DNA of 64,000 nucleotides from Neoceratodus forsteri (lineage: Eukaryota > Chordata > Ceratodontiformes > Ceratodontidae), in assembly GCA_016271365.2 (NCBI GenBank), contig CM057459.1:493719501-493783500 (forward strand). Reading direction: 5' to 3'. The number at the start of each line of letters is the position of its first letter. Within the stretch, counting starts at the first letter, position 1. Below are positions 31,707 to 42,179 of the stretch, piece by piece. The notes below the pieces were generated by a model. The model was not told the origin of the DNA. It worked only from the letters and a program-made list of their open reading frames with translations, and did no database searches. The translations under genes were made by a program, and so were the position numbers.

Positions 31707-32834
31707 AAACACAGCTGCATATGTTTTATTTTTATAATTACTGGTGTATGGTATGGAAACCATGAAATAAGGAAGACACAGAAGTTTTGTTAAATTCATT
31801 TTACTCATAAAAGTGTGCAACTGCTCATGATAGAACAGTCCATTTCTGTCAAGCTCCAGCTTGGGCATTTTGAGCCAATTTATATTAAAAATAAGTCAAC
31901 AGTTTTAAAAAACTCATACTAAAACTGAAATACAGACACAGTTTTGAGATGGAGTAGATGTTACCATTCATATGGTTGCCATGTCTTTTTTACAGTGTAG
32001 TCTGAGTGAGTCAGTAAGGATAGCAGCAATAAACAGTGTCACTTTAAATGGATGTAACATTGAAAACCACACTTTTCTAAACTAAAAAAACTGTATCCAG
32101 TTCAACTTTAACTTTATGGTCCAGTTGAAGCTGAGTTCACCATCGTCTTACTTGGGGTTGTCAACACTAATGCCCACATCCTCCCTCCAGCCCATAGCAT
32201 CCTGTTCAAAGTACAAGCTACAGATCCAAACTAGTACCTCATAGTGGTACAGTATGGCCAACATAATCTGTTGAAGCTTTCTTAGGGCCCTGCGTGAAGA
32301 CATCACATTTGACCTCATCTGATCAGGGGAGGTGTGGGCATTAGGGTTGACAACCCCAGTTAAGACCACACCAGTGATTCACCAATACTCCGGAGACTCA
32401 AATCCCTAATGTGTTTCATTGCCCATCTTTGTGAGCTTTACGTTTTACTACCCTAATGTCTGCATTAACATAGTTTTATTTGTAAAGAATTTCCCCTTCT
32501 TTTTCTGATAGTGAAATTGTATCCTCATTTGAAATACAATATTGGAGACAGACCTGGCCCAGTAAATGGGCCCAGCAGGCCCCGGCACACGTGTCAATAC
32601 CTTGTGGGTGAGGCTCCTTGACCCACCACAGGGTGTGGCGTTTGCACCAAAACACTGCTACATCCCTACCCAAGCCATGGCTGGTACTGCAGCACCTTTC
32701 CCCATCAGCCTTGTCCCATGAAACCAGCTCTTTGAGTTCACCCCTGAACTCAGATCACAGTACAGCATGTTCCGCAGTGGTGCAACAGACATCCCTACAA
32801 ACAACATTACTTAATAAAGTCTTTGTTTTTAAAT
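31707..32834. other. Mostly unassigned interval containing a MITE
   Basis: AT-rich, no domains. It contains the inverted-repeat element 32,154-32,357; otherwise nothing recognised. Confidence 0.4.
32154..32357. mobile_element. MITE with ~30-bp terminal inverted repeats
   Basis: GGGGTTGTCAACACTAATGC on the left mirrors GCATTAGGGTTGACAACCCC on the right with one or two mismatches, and the match continues into CCACA.CCTCC. At 204 bp without coding capacity it fits a MITE. Superfamily unknown; no convincing target duplication seen. Confidence 0.8.
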
Positions 32835-33714
32835 ATTTTGACCCCAAACTTTTAACATAGTCTTCTTATGACCCCACCTCAAAAACCCCGTAGGTGAAAT
32901 GTTTCAAATCTGTGGCGAAACACCATTCCGTGCCACAGGTGCAAAACCACATTTTGGACAGGATGTGAAAAATGACAGCTGTACTTTTCATGAGGTGGTA
33001 TGAAAAAATATGGCTATGTTGAAAATTTGGAGTACAAATATTGAAAATGACCAAAGTTATACACGTGTGTAGAAAAATTTCAATGAACATGTGTAACTCA
33101 GCCATTTATAGGAATTTTTTCACCAAATTTTCAACATAGCCTTTTTGGGACCCCTCTTCATGAATACTGGTGGTGAAATTTCATTATGCAGTCCCGAAAA
33201 GTGATTTTGCACAGCAACTGCAAAATCACCTTCCAGGCCTGATTAGCAACATTATAGTGACAGCGCTCATGAGGTGGGGTCCCAAAAAGGCCATGCTGAA
33301 AATTTGGTGAAAAAATTCCAAAAAATGGCAAAGCTATGAACTCGAGTTCAAAATGCCTTTGCAATACATTATACGGCACTTACCTGTATTCCTCAGTTCA
33401 TGATTCGGCTTTGAAGAGTGCAGATGTGTCTCAGTCAGCAAAACATGACAGCAGATGACCTCCGGAGGTAAGTATATGGTAAGGGGGGGTGTGGTGGTGG
33501 GTGCTCAGTGGGAGGGTCTAGTTGGGGGTAGGGAGACGGTGGTGATGACGAGGGACCGTTTTCTTTTTCCAGGTTAAAAAAAAAAAGACATCGGGGGACA
33601 GTTTTTTTTCTTTGCAGGTATACACATAAAATAAATAAATAAATACATCTATTTTGGGACACTGGGGGTGGGCTCCCCAGTATCCCACACTGCTGGGGTT
33701 GTGTTACTTCACAT
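32835..33714 (+). repeat. Family A repeat, copy 2
   Basis: Two ~280-bp units (from about 32,848 and 33,128) match copy 1 at 23,235-24,330: TTTTTGGGACCCCTCTTCAT at 33,145 pairs with ATGAGGTGGGGTCCCAAAAA at 33,268, and TGCACAGCAACTGCAAAATC marks the loop. The tail again has GGAGGTAAG, TTTTCTTTTTCCAG, an A-run, TTTCTTTGCAGGTA and then (AAAT)n. Same orientation as copy 1. Confidence 0.85.
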
Positions 33715-34310
33715 GGGGTCCTGCAAACTATTTCATACATCTCAAAAATAAACAGGATACTATTTTATAACTCTGCATGCATTTTTGTCATGACACAGGC
33801 TGCAACGTGAAACTCAGAGTCAGCGTTGCTGTACTGCTCCAGGTATACTTAATAATGAGAAGTATTGAATTGTTATTGACAGTCAGTGTACTGTATATCA
33901 ACACTTACTGTATGCAACCATGGCTTCCGACATACAGTGATTGTCACTAACAATGCAATACTCCTGATTATTCATTATAACTCAAGCATCATGGCAAAGC
34001 TAACAACAGGTTTCACAGCGCAGCCTGTCATACCAACAATGCAACCAGAGTAAAACAAAATCCACTTATGGTTGCAACATATGAAATAATTTGCAGGGCC
34101 ATAAATGAAGTACCATTGCAGAAGTTTCATTCAGTGCCTAACCGGTGCCTAGGTCTTCCTATCGTTCCCCCCCACCACCACCACACAAACCACAACACAG
34201 TGCCAAACATAGAAAAAAAACATCATGGTTTGACATATGCTGCAGATGTCCCAATGAACCATCGATTATGATGGTAATGTATAAAATATTTTGCAGGACC
34301 CTATATCGAG
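33715..34310. repeat. Repeats around GCAGGRCC with a fold-back
   Basis: GGGTCCTGCAAACTATTTCA at 33,715 is inverted relative to ATGAAATAATTTGCAGGGCC (34,080) and to AAAATATTTTGCAGGACCC (34,283); the latter two are a direct repeat ~205 bp apart. Within lies the palindrome 33,848-33,975. No gene. Confidence 0.7.
33848..33975. repeat. Fold-back palindrome
   Basis: TTAATAATGAGAAGTATTGA, TTGTTATTGACA and CAGTGTACTGTAT on the left are mirrored by ATACAGTGATTGTCACTAACAA and CAATACTCCTGATTATTCATT on the right, arms of about 55 bp with small mismatches. Confidence 0.85.
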
Positions 34311-35716
34311 AAAGAGTGCAGCAGATTCAGTAAAAGTACTAAGCATCGGGTTCCCTCACAGCTTCAAGATTTCTCGGCTAAGTGCTCACGCTGCATGATC
34401 AATGGAAAGGAATAGAAAAGGGATGGGGGGGGAGTGAAACACATTGACATCACTATTTAAAATTTTGTAGTGTAAATACTATCCAGATCAGATTGTGGCA
34501 ACCCATGTACTGAGTCGTTTATCAGCAGTGCCCCACTCGTGAAAAGCCTGACCGGTCAAAAGCACACAGTACTAGTAGATCATTTTCCCAGTGCTGCGAA
34601 AGGATTGCCAAAAAAAAAAAAAATCCCATTTCTACCCATCCAACTATTTTTGTGGTTTATGCGGTGACTAACAGATATGGTCCCTCTCATTCAGAAACAC
34701 CATGAACTTCTGTTCAATGATAATTTCACAGTCAGCGATTCTCTCCTGGATTAATAGGTTTTTGCTCCCTCTTTAGCTCCTATAATAATAACAAAAAAAG
34801 TCAGTACCAGTGACTACAAAACAGAAGTGTTATTAAAAGCTTAGAATACAACTGTTTCACACAAAAACAGTAACACATATGTAAATGGCTCACCTTGTGG
34901 TTTATATGTAATGCTGCTTTAAGCCAGGAACTCTTGATTGACAGGTCTCCTTCCTTCTACCAGATAACTGCTATCGGCATGTGATGGCCATTCTTTTCTC
35001 CTCAGCAGAAAAAAATCATACAAACCTGGACATTCACAGGTAAAAAGTAAATATTTAGCTCAAACAATTACAGGGGAAGAACACACCACACTAATGATCT
35101 AGGTACTCCACTGCTCATGGAGTTCAAAAATCAGTAGCATGCAGTAGCTCTTTAAGGCACAGCACAGTCAGGATGGTGGAGCTACAATGGCAGTCTCTGA
35201 CCTATGAGTCATGACAGCAGCAGGGGTTCCACTATACAACACAACTGTCCTTTATTAAAGACAGCTGTGTCATATAGTCCAAGCTGCTGCTTTCACAAAA
35301 ATTCAGTTATGAATATAACATTGATTTTTAACTATGCATGCTCAGAAATAGAACATTTTTATTAAATATTTTAAAAACTACATAACATCTGGACCTAAAA
35401 GCCACAAAAGCACATACCTTTGACCAAGCTTTAGCAAACCTGAAAGTTTCAGGTTTCAAAGCCTCCTATTTTTTTAGTTATCGGATGGCAAAAAAATTGA
35501 GACTTTTAGGGTTTTTTGCACCTCTGTAACCTTGACCCCATCAAACTGATCCACATGAAGTTTACAGGAATCAAGAGAGCCTGGCACAGAGGTTGTGTTT
35601 TCCAAATTTCATGTCAATCGGTTGAAAGGGGGCAAAGTTATTAAGGGGCAAACATTTGAGTTTAATATAGACATGCTTCCTCAACCCTAATTTACAGGCA
35701 CAGCTGCACCTGTGTA
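34311..35716. other. Unassigned interval
   Basis: No domain found. The segment 35,400-35,660 (for example CCAAATTTCATGTCAATCGG) resembles a dispersed non-coding repeat by its wording, but I cannot name it. Confidence 0.35.
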
Positions 35717-35760
35717 ATATATATAGATATATAGATAAGATATATATGTATATATATGTC
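35717..35760. repeat. TA-rich microsatellite
   Basis: Alternating TATA and TAGATA units. Confidence 0.9.
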
Positions 35761-36408
35761 CTGATGGCCTCCAAATGGCTGGCTCTAAATCCTGGAAAGA
35801 CATAATTATTTCTGATGGGCTCAGATTGTCAGGTCTCTGCTTTAAAAAGTAACCTCAAGTGATTACCTAATTTGACATTGTTCAACTTCTGGCCAAAAGT
35901 GAGGTTAGTAATTTGGAGGTAATTCTTGATAAAAGCTGACCCTGGATACCCACATGTCTACTGTAGTCAGGAGCTGCTTTTACATATCAGAAATAGCATC
36001 AGGTGGCACCCCTTTCTAGAACCCGAGGATGTGAAAATTGTAGTGCAAGCATTCATCTCCTCGCTCCTTGATTACAGTGTGACATTCTATAAGGGCCTAC
36101 CCTGTGGCCAGATCCAACACCTGCAGCTCGCCTTCTGAGATTTTCCAGAATATATAAAATATCACTCTGGCACTTCGAGATTTGCGCTGGTTGCCTATTA
36201 GGCAGAGGATTGGCTACAGGGTCATTATTCTGACATTTTAGTCCCTTAAATTGGGTCTAAACTTCCTTTGTGAGCTGTTGACCCACCACTCTCCCAGGCT
36301 GAGCCTTCCCCATCCTGAGATCTGGACAGGATTTTAGTCCTTCACTCAAGATTTAATTTGTCGGGTGATAGGGCATTCTCAGTTGAGGCCCCAGTCTTAT
36401 GGAATGGT
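35761..36408 (+). pseudogene. L2-like LINE RT C-terminal region
   Basis: Plus-strand frames give SKWLALNPGKT (after the YADD box in the family), EVSNLEVILDKSLTLDTHMS, RSCFYISEIAS, and LALRDLRWLPIRQRIGYRV, ending SYGMVCHH. The order RN.LGV.LD..L....H, R..Y..L..I, L..LHWLPV..RI.YK is the thumb/C-terminal region of L2-type LINEs. A MITE at 36,409 cuts it; LWNSLP-like wording continues at 36,701. Stops and frameshifts show decay. Confidence 0.8.
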
Positions 36409-36700
36409 ATGCCACCATAACAGTGACATTTCTACCGCAACATGCGTCGATATCAACTACAACGTCATACCACCATAGAAGTGCCTCTGGAAGGGGGCAA
36501 TCACTTCCCCTGACTTGCACCCCTTCCCCAAACTAACTCCAACCTGCAGTTAGAATCATATACTTTGGGGGGTGCTGGGGGCAAAGCCCCCCGATGAAAA
36601 ATAGTCTCGAATCAACGTTATGTATGCCGACTGCAACTTGTAGTCTCATGGAGCCCTGCATTGTAATGCTGGTCACAACCTTTTTTGTCACGCTGGCATA
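36409..36700 (+). mobile_element. MITE with conserved two-hairpin core, copy 3
   Basis: It is inserted in the L2-like LINE between TATGGAATGGTATGCCACCAT and ACCCTTATGGAACTCCCTACC, which look like the two sides of a duplicated target. The core 36,535-36,597 reads AACTCCAACCTGCAGTT, AGAATCATATACTTT, then GGGGGGTGCTGGGGGCAAAG and CCCCCCGATG, matching copies at 4,669-4,726 and 18,276-18,331. Confidence 0.65.
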
Positions 36701-37000
36701 TACAACCCTTATGGAACTCCCTACCACCATTTGTCCTGTCCATTTGGAACATGGGCCTGACCTGCATCATTTCAGCACAGTTCCAGACAAACCACAAATT
36801 CCTGGAGAGTATTCATCAAAACGCCAGGGTCCAATATATCAAAAGCAGAGGAGAGATTGAGGGGGATCACCACCAAGACCTCTACCCATTCCCATATACA
36901 AAAGACATCATGGCACACCTTAAGCAAGCTTGCCTCTATGCTGTGGCACTGACAAAAACTGGACTGCTAGGGGTCAAATATATTAAGAAGTTAAATAACA
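36701..37000 (-). pseudogene. Second L2-like LINE fragment, opposite orientation
   Basis: 36,701-36,770 still reads as the L2 C-terminus on the plus strand (LWNSLPPFVLSIWNM). From about 36,990 down to 36,770 the minus strand gives VIPLNLSSAFDILDPGVLM preceded by CHSIEASLLKV, the RT block LDLSSAFDTVDH with its upstream STEASLLKV. Two L2 pieces therefore meet head to head near 36,770. Confidence 0.7.
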
Positions 37001-37380
37001 TTAAAATAGTAAGTGTGCCAAGAATATCAAACATTCATTATTCTAGGTCAATGACTTCTAGATCAGTTTCATGTACTTGCCATGCAATTCAGAAGCATCT
37101 TCAAAAGCATGACAGTCCTTAAATTAACATTCTCCTCCACCTGCCCCTCCTCCCACCTACCCAGGATAGTGACTCTTGTATACTCATCCTTGCTTACTCA
37201 GAACAAATCAGTAAACTTCCTCCCCCTGTCTGCATTCGGTTATGGTAGTGCTCACCCCACTCCTCTACTCAGTCCAATTGTTTTCTTCCTCTCTTACACC
37301 TCTGCTGATTTAGCTGCAGGTCTCTGCAACTCCACACACTGAGTTTGCTGCTTAATAGTACTCTACTCAACCATCCTAGG
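37001..37380. other. Unassigned; may begin the LINE below
   Basis: C/T-rich after 37,120 but without a recognisable block. Confidence 0.35.
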
Positions 37381-40300
37381 CTACCATCAACACATACTTC
37401 TGATACCCAGTAGGTGTGTCTCATGCTGAAATCTTTTTACCTTCCACCTTTGTCTCGGTCTAAAACTACCATAGTTGCTCCAGCTGACCCTCACTGCCCA
37501 TGTGTCAGTTTACCCTTTCTCTCCACCCCCTCCTCTTTACACTTGCATCCCTACCCCCTCCACCTTCCTTTCCTTCTTCCCCTTCCTTCCACCTACCCTT
37601 TCACGGGAAGCCAACTGGCCTTCCCCCTCTTGCTCGCCAACATCCATTGTCTTCCTTTATCTCTCTGCTCAGACTTGCTACCCCTGGCCTCCATAAATGT
37701 CAATTCTCCCATCCCCCTCCTCTATACCTACATGCTTTGGCTCGAAGCCCTCATCTTTTCCCCATTCCCAACCCCCCACCACATTCACTGACACATAAAT
37801 GTCCACTAGTCCTTACTAAAAATACTTCTCATCCTCTTGCTACTAACAGCAGGTGACATTGAACCTAACCCAGGCCCTCTCCCCACCCCCCAAGAGTTTA
37901 AAGCTTGCCCACATAAATATCAGAAGCCTCCTTCCCAAAATTTCACTGCTCCAATCTCTCACACTAACCCTCAAACCAGATTTTGTAATCCCAACCAGAT
38001 CTTGGCTTACTTCTAAGATTCCATCCCGGGATATCCCCTTATCTGCCAGGATCGCCACAGCAGGGGTGGTGGAGGGGCAATGTATATCGACTCCTCAATT
38101 TAGTATACCCCTATCCTAGCCACTTCCTTCTCTACAGCATATAAGCTCCTCCTGGTAAAACTCTTCCCTCCCCTTCTCTCTTTCCATCTTTGTTGCTCAC
38201 ACCTCCTGCTGCCCTGGTCTCTCCCCTTCATCTATCATTGACCTCCTGTCTACTCTCCTGGCACATGCCTCTGCAGGCAAACTCTACATTCTGGTGAACT
38301 TCAACCTGGATTGGCTCTCCCCTTCCCATTCCAAAACTTGCAGTGTCATCTCATCCCTCAGTCTATCCCAGCTAATCAGCGAGCCCACCCACCTGAATTC
38401 CAAATCACAAAACCATTCCCTCATTGACTAGGTTTTAACCTCCTGCCCACACTGCCTTGTTGCTGTAGGTATCCTACCAGATTCACTAAGTGATCATCAT
38501 ATGATATATTATATACGTATGATCCATCACCCCAAAGCCCCATCTAAGCTTCTGCTAACCCTCTCTTACAACTCTCTGGACCTCGCCCCCCCTTCTTGAT
38601 GCCCTGGTAAACACTGACTGGTCCTCATACCTGCTGCTTCTCCTGTCAATTCAGCCTTTGAGTATTTCAAATCCAAATTCCTCAATGTGTGCAATCGTTA
38701 TGCCCTCCTTAGATGCATCATGATGAGAGGCTCTTACCTCCCTTGGATCGCAGGTGAACTACTGGGATGTCTGTGCACTTGGGACAATGCCTGGAAGGTC
38801 CACAAATCCTTTGGCTTTCCTGCGGACTATCAAACATACTGGTCCCTCTGAAACACCTGCACTAGGGCAGTGCGACTTGCAAAAGCGGAATATTTCCAGA
38901 CCACCTTTCAATCAAACATTAACCTTCCATGAAAATCTTGGAAAGTGGTTCATGCCCTCTTCTCCCTTCCAACCCAGCCACCAATCTCTGTCTGAAAAGT
39001 GGGTGCCTCCTCTCTGTCTGAACCACTTTAAGTAGTACCGAGTTTGCCTACTTCACTTTCTGTGCCTCATCCAACCTCTCATCCCTCCCCTCCCTCACCT
39101 TCATCTCTCCCGCCACTCGACCTCCACAACTCCCTCACCCTCATCCCCTCTTTCTCCTTCTCCCCTGTGTCCCCTCTGGACACTCTTAGAGCTCTTCCTG
39201 CACAAAACACTGCTATGGACAAGTGCTCTGATGGCTTGGACTCCAAGCTTCTCCACTTATGTGCTCCAGCTATTGCCTTTCCTCTTGCCTCTCTCCTAAA
39301 CCTTTCCTTCTCTCTTCTCTCTTGCCTCTGTCCCAGCTGTCTGGAAGCATGCCACTATTACCCCCCCTCCCAAGGAGGTGACCCTTCTGTCCCTGACAAC
39401 TACTGACCTATCCATCTTCTCCCTATCCTACCTAAATTCCAGGAGCACATTGTACTTTCCCAGCTCTCTCTCTCTCTCTCTCTTCCTTGACTCCACCTCA
39501 TTTTTCATCCCTTTCCAGTCTGACTTCTGGAAGGACCACTCTACTGCCACCTCCCTCCTAAGGTTAACTGACATCATCCTCCCAGGCATGGACCAGGGCC
39601 TCATCACCTCGGCAATCTTTGTCGACCTAGCAAAGGCATTTGACACTGTCTTCCATTCTGTCATCCTCAATAAACTCTCCACAGCTTTCAGCCAGTGCCA
39701 CCAACTGGTTCAGTTCCTACCTTGGAAGTAGGTCTCAGTAAGTCAGGGTTGGAGACGCTGTATGCCCTACCCTCCACATCAACACTGGCATCCCACAAGT
39801 CTGTGTCCTGGGCATGCTCCTTTTTTTGGTCTTCCTTAATGACCTCCCTGCTGTATGCTCCTCTACCTCTGTTCATATGTATGCGGATGAAGCCATTCTG
39901 TATACGTCTGGGACCCCCCCCTTCTGAGGTGGAGTCCAGTCTCCAGCATGACTTCGATAACGTTCAGCACTGGCTGCACTCAAACCAGTTGTAATTGAAT
40001 GCCAAGAAGACTGTCTCCATGACCTTTGGCATGTGGCAGAGGCTCTCGAGGCTCCCCTTCCTCACTTCTTTCCACACATCCAACAGGACTATGCTTGAGG
40101 ATGTTACCTCCTTTAGTTGTCTCAGAGTTTGGCTGGACCAGCACCCCGACTTTTCTGGACATGTGGATGCCATCCACAAAAAACTGCACTCTAAACTTGG
40201 TTCCCTGTACAGGAACCATGGATATATCCCCTTGCTGGCCTACCTGGCACTTGCCCAGAAAATGATCCACCCAATATTTGACTACAGTGATGTAGTTTAC

Positions 40301-41036
40301 AGTGCCGCTCCCAAAACCTCCCTAGTCAGACTGGATACACTCTTCCACACTTTCTGCTGCTTTGCTCTTGACCGTGCCCCCACACTCAACATTGTGACCT
40401 CTACCAATCTCTCTTTTTCCCCTCTGCTGAGGACTGATGCCTCTCACATTGAGTCAGTTTCATAGCTAAATACTAGTTCAGTTCTCTCCCTTCCTGTCAC
40501 TCCTTTTCCTTCCCCCCCCCAACCTACTCCCTTCATAACCTTGACTGGCGTATTCTGGCTATCCCCTCAAGGTCCACCTTCACTGATCAAGCTGCCTTTT
40601 CCTATCACTTCCCCAAAATCCAGAACACCATTCACCATCCCATCTGATATGGCAGCTTCACTGCACTCCTCACTTCTCCTTCATAGCTTCACCCCTACCT
40701 CCTGTAGCTGTTACCACTCCTCCAGCCCAGCTCTCCCTCCAGACATATACTAAATTCTCTTCTCTCTCTCTCCAGATATACAAGAAATTTCCCTTGCATC
40801 ACACTTCTACCCTTATTTACTGTTTTTCTGCTTGTTTGGATTGCTTGGATTGTTATTATCATTGTACCTTGTATATCATTACCATGTATGCTGTTGATTG
40901 ATGTATATTGTTGATTGATACCATGTCATTCTTGCTCTGTCATCCCTTGTACCCCCCCCCCCTCGGAAACATCTGGAAACAAACAATACTGCTCAGTATG
41001 CTTGTCCTGGTAAAACATTTAAATAAATAAATAAAC
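37381..41036 (+). mobile_element. L2/CR1-group LINE, near full length, with 2A-like peptide
   Basis: A single plus-strand LINE. About 37,400-37,830 is C/T-rich with a degenerate N-terminal region. At 37,834-37,878 the frame reads LLLLTAGDIEPNPGP, a 2A-like ribosome-skipping motif. Just after it, one frame away, KLAHINIRSLLPKI starts the APE endonuclease; SLIDxVLTSCP and GILPDSLSDHHMIYYI (about 38,420-38,515) are its C-terminal blocks. RT: DHSTATSLLRLTDIIL and IFVDLAKAFDTVFHSVILNK (about 39,530-39,680), then MYADEAILYTSG (39,877-39,912) and HDFDNVQHWLHSNQL. The C-terminus reads IPLLAYLALAQKMIHPIFDY (40,220-40,280). The 3' end is GGAAACATCTGG, CTGCTCAGTATGCTTGTCCT and (AAATA)n. Several frameshifts make it inactive. 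Truncated copies lie at 30,455 and 31,345. Confidence 0.9.
37834..37878 (+). other. 2A-like (ribosome-skipping) peptide coding motif
   Basis: Codons from 37,834 encode LLLLTAGDIEPNPGP. The DxExNPGP consensus is fully kept, preceded by a Leu-rich stretch and Ala-Gly. 2A-like sequences are an established feature of some APE-type non-LTR retrotransposons, where they sit at the N-terminus before the endonuclease, as here. A C-tract frameshift immediately downstream (about 37,880-37,895) separates it from the endonuclease frame in this copy. Confidence 0.85.
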
Positions 41037-41375
41037 CTAACTGATGATTCTTGAGCAACCAAGTTGTTTTGTTTGTTTGTTGAATTTTTTATTGACCAGT
41101 GAGCCTACTGGGCCTAGAGATCCCTTTTCAGGGGCGACCGAGAGATACAGATAAGTAAGCAACTGAACTGACCAGATTAAGCTGTTGGTGGTATTTTTAG
41201 TGAATGAGGGAATTTGGCCAGACACCAGGGACATTCCCCTACTCTTTTCGATAAGTGCCATGGGATCTTTAACATCCACCTGAACTACCACCAATCCAGG
41301 CAGATGGGACCTCGGTTTAACGTCTCATCCAAAAGATGGTTAACCAGCATTACCTCTGAATGAATGACACCTGGG
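41037..41375. repeat. Dispersed repeat of unknown class
   Basis: Contains GGGATCTTTAACATCCACCT and GACCTCGGTTTAACGTCTCA then TCCAAAAGATGG, wording I associate with a widespread vertebrate repeat, but I cannot assign its family. No coding capacity. Confidence 0.45.
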
Positions 41376-41585
41376 GCCAGATTTACCAAATTTTGCCCTG
41401 GCACAATGCAAAGCGGGTTTTGAGCCAAACTGGTATTCACAAAAGCCTAGTTTGCATCCTCATACTGGGTTTGTGCTGGAGCAAAGTGTGGTGGAGGCCC
41501 CAATGTAAATAAGGAGGAGGGGACGTGAATATCAGAGCTGTCTGATTCACAAAGTATTTGCTCCATGCAAGGGCATCTTGCAAAC
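41376..41585. mobile_element. Possible Harbinger-like MITE fragment
   Basis: Starts GGGGCCAGATTTACCAAATT, resembling terminal repeats of amphibian Harbinger-type MITEs, and contains GTCTGATTCACAAAGTATTT near its right side. It abuts the gypsy LTR fragment. The class call is tentative. Confidence 0.4.
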
Positions 41586-42179
41586 CTGGAGGGGGAGCCC
41601 TTGTTGTGAATGACAGACAGATCAGTCAACCGAACCTTTTGGATCTTGGGGAAAGTCCCACACTGCTTGCAGTTTCAGTTAGATCTGAGTTGGGAAGTGA
41701 AGAAGTAACAGCTTGAGATAGTTCAAGCAGCAATCCATAGTGGATTCATGTGGGAGAACTGTGGAAAGGCCTGAGTTTGGCCTGGATGCCCGCCTGCTAC
41801 TCCTGAGAGGGAATTTGTGCTTTTTTCGGATTGATTCCAAATTTGGAGAGTGAATTAAGCTACTGAATTGTGACCAGGTTTTAACCTGAAGAAGACTGAA
41901 GATTTGCTGAATGCGATCGGCCTGTCAGGACTTCCAGCTACCTCTGAACTCCCGGATTGTGCAGAGATTCTGTAATTGCAACAGGAGAGCCATTTGCCTG
42001 GTACAGTGGAATTTCATTACATGTGAATGTGCTGTGTGCTTATAGTGGGCCGTGATTTGGTTCCCCACTGTGTGTCTGAACTGTGTTTTGCTTGCTGGAG
42101 GCTGTATCGAGCTCCACGGACTGAATCCATATCCATTTCCATTTGCCTGAGCCCTGCTACACTGGCCCAGCCAGAATAG
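41586..42179 (+). mobile_element. Ty3/gypsy LTR fragment (probable 5' LTR)
   Basis: About 590 bp are nearly identical to the middle of the 3' LTR at 57,061-57,654 (CCTGGAGGGGGAG, GAATGACAGACAGATCAGTC, TTTCAGTTAGATCTGAGTTG, ending CTGCTACACTGGCCCAG). It is in the same orientation as the gypsy coding region at 51.9 kb and ends exactly where the CR1 3' tail starts, so it is likely the remains of the 5' LTR of that element. The outer LTR end, primer site and gag are missing. Confidence 0.85.
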
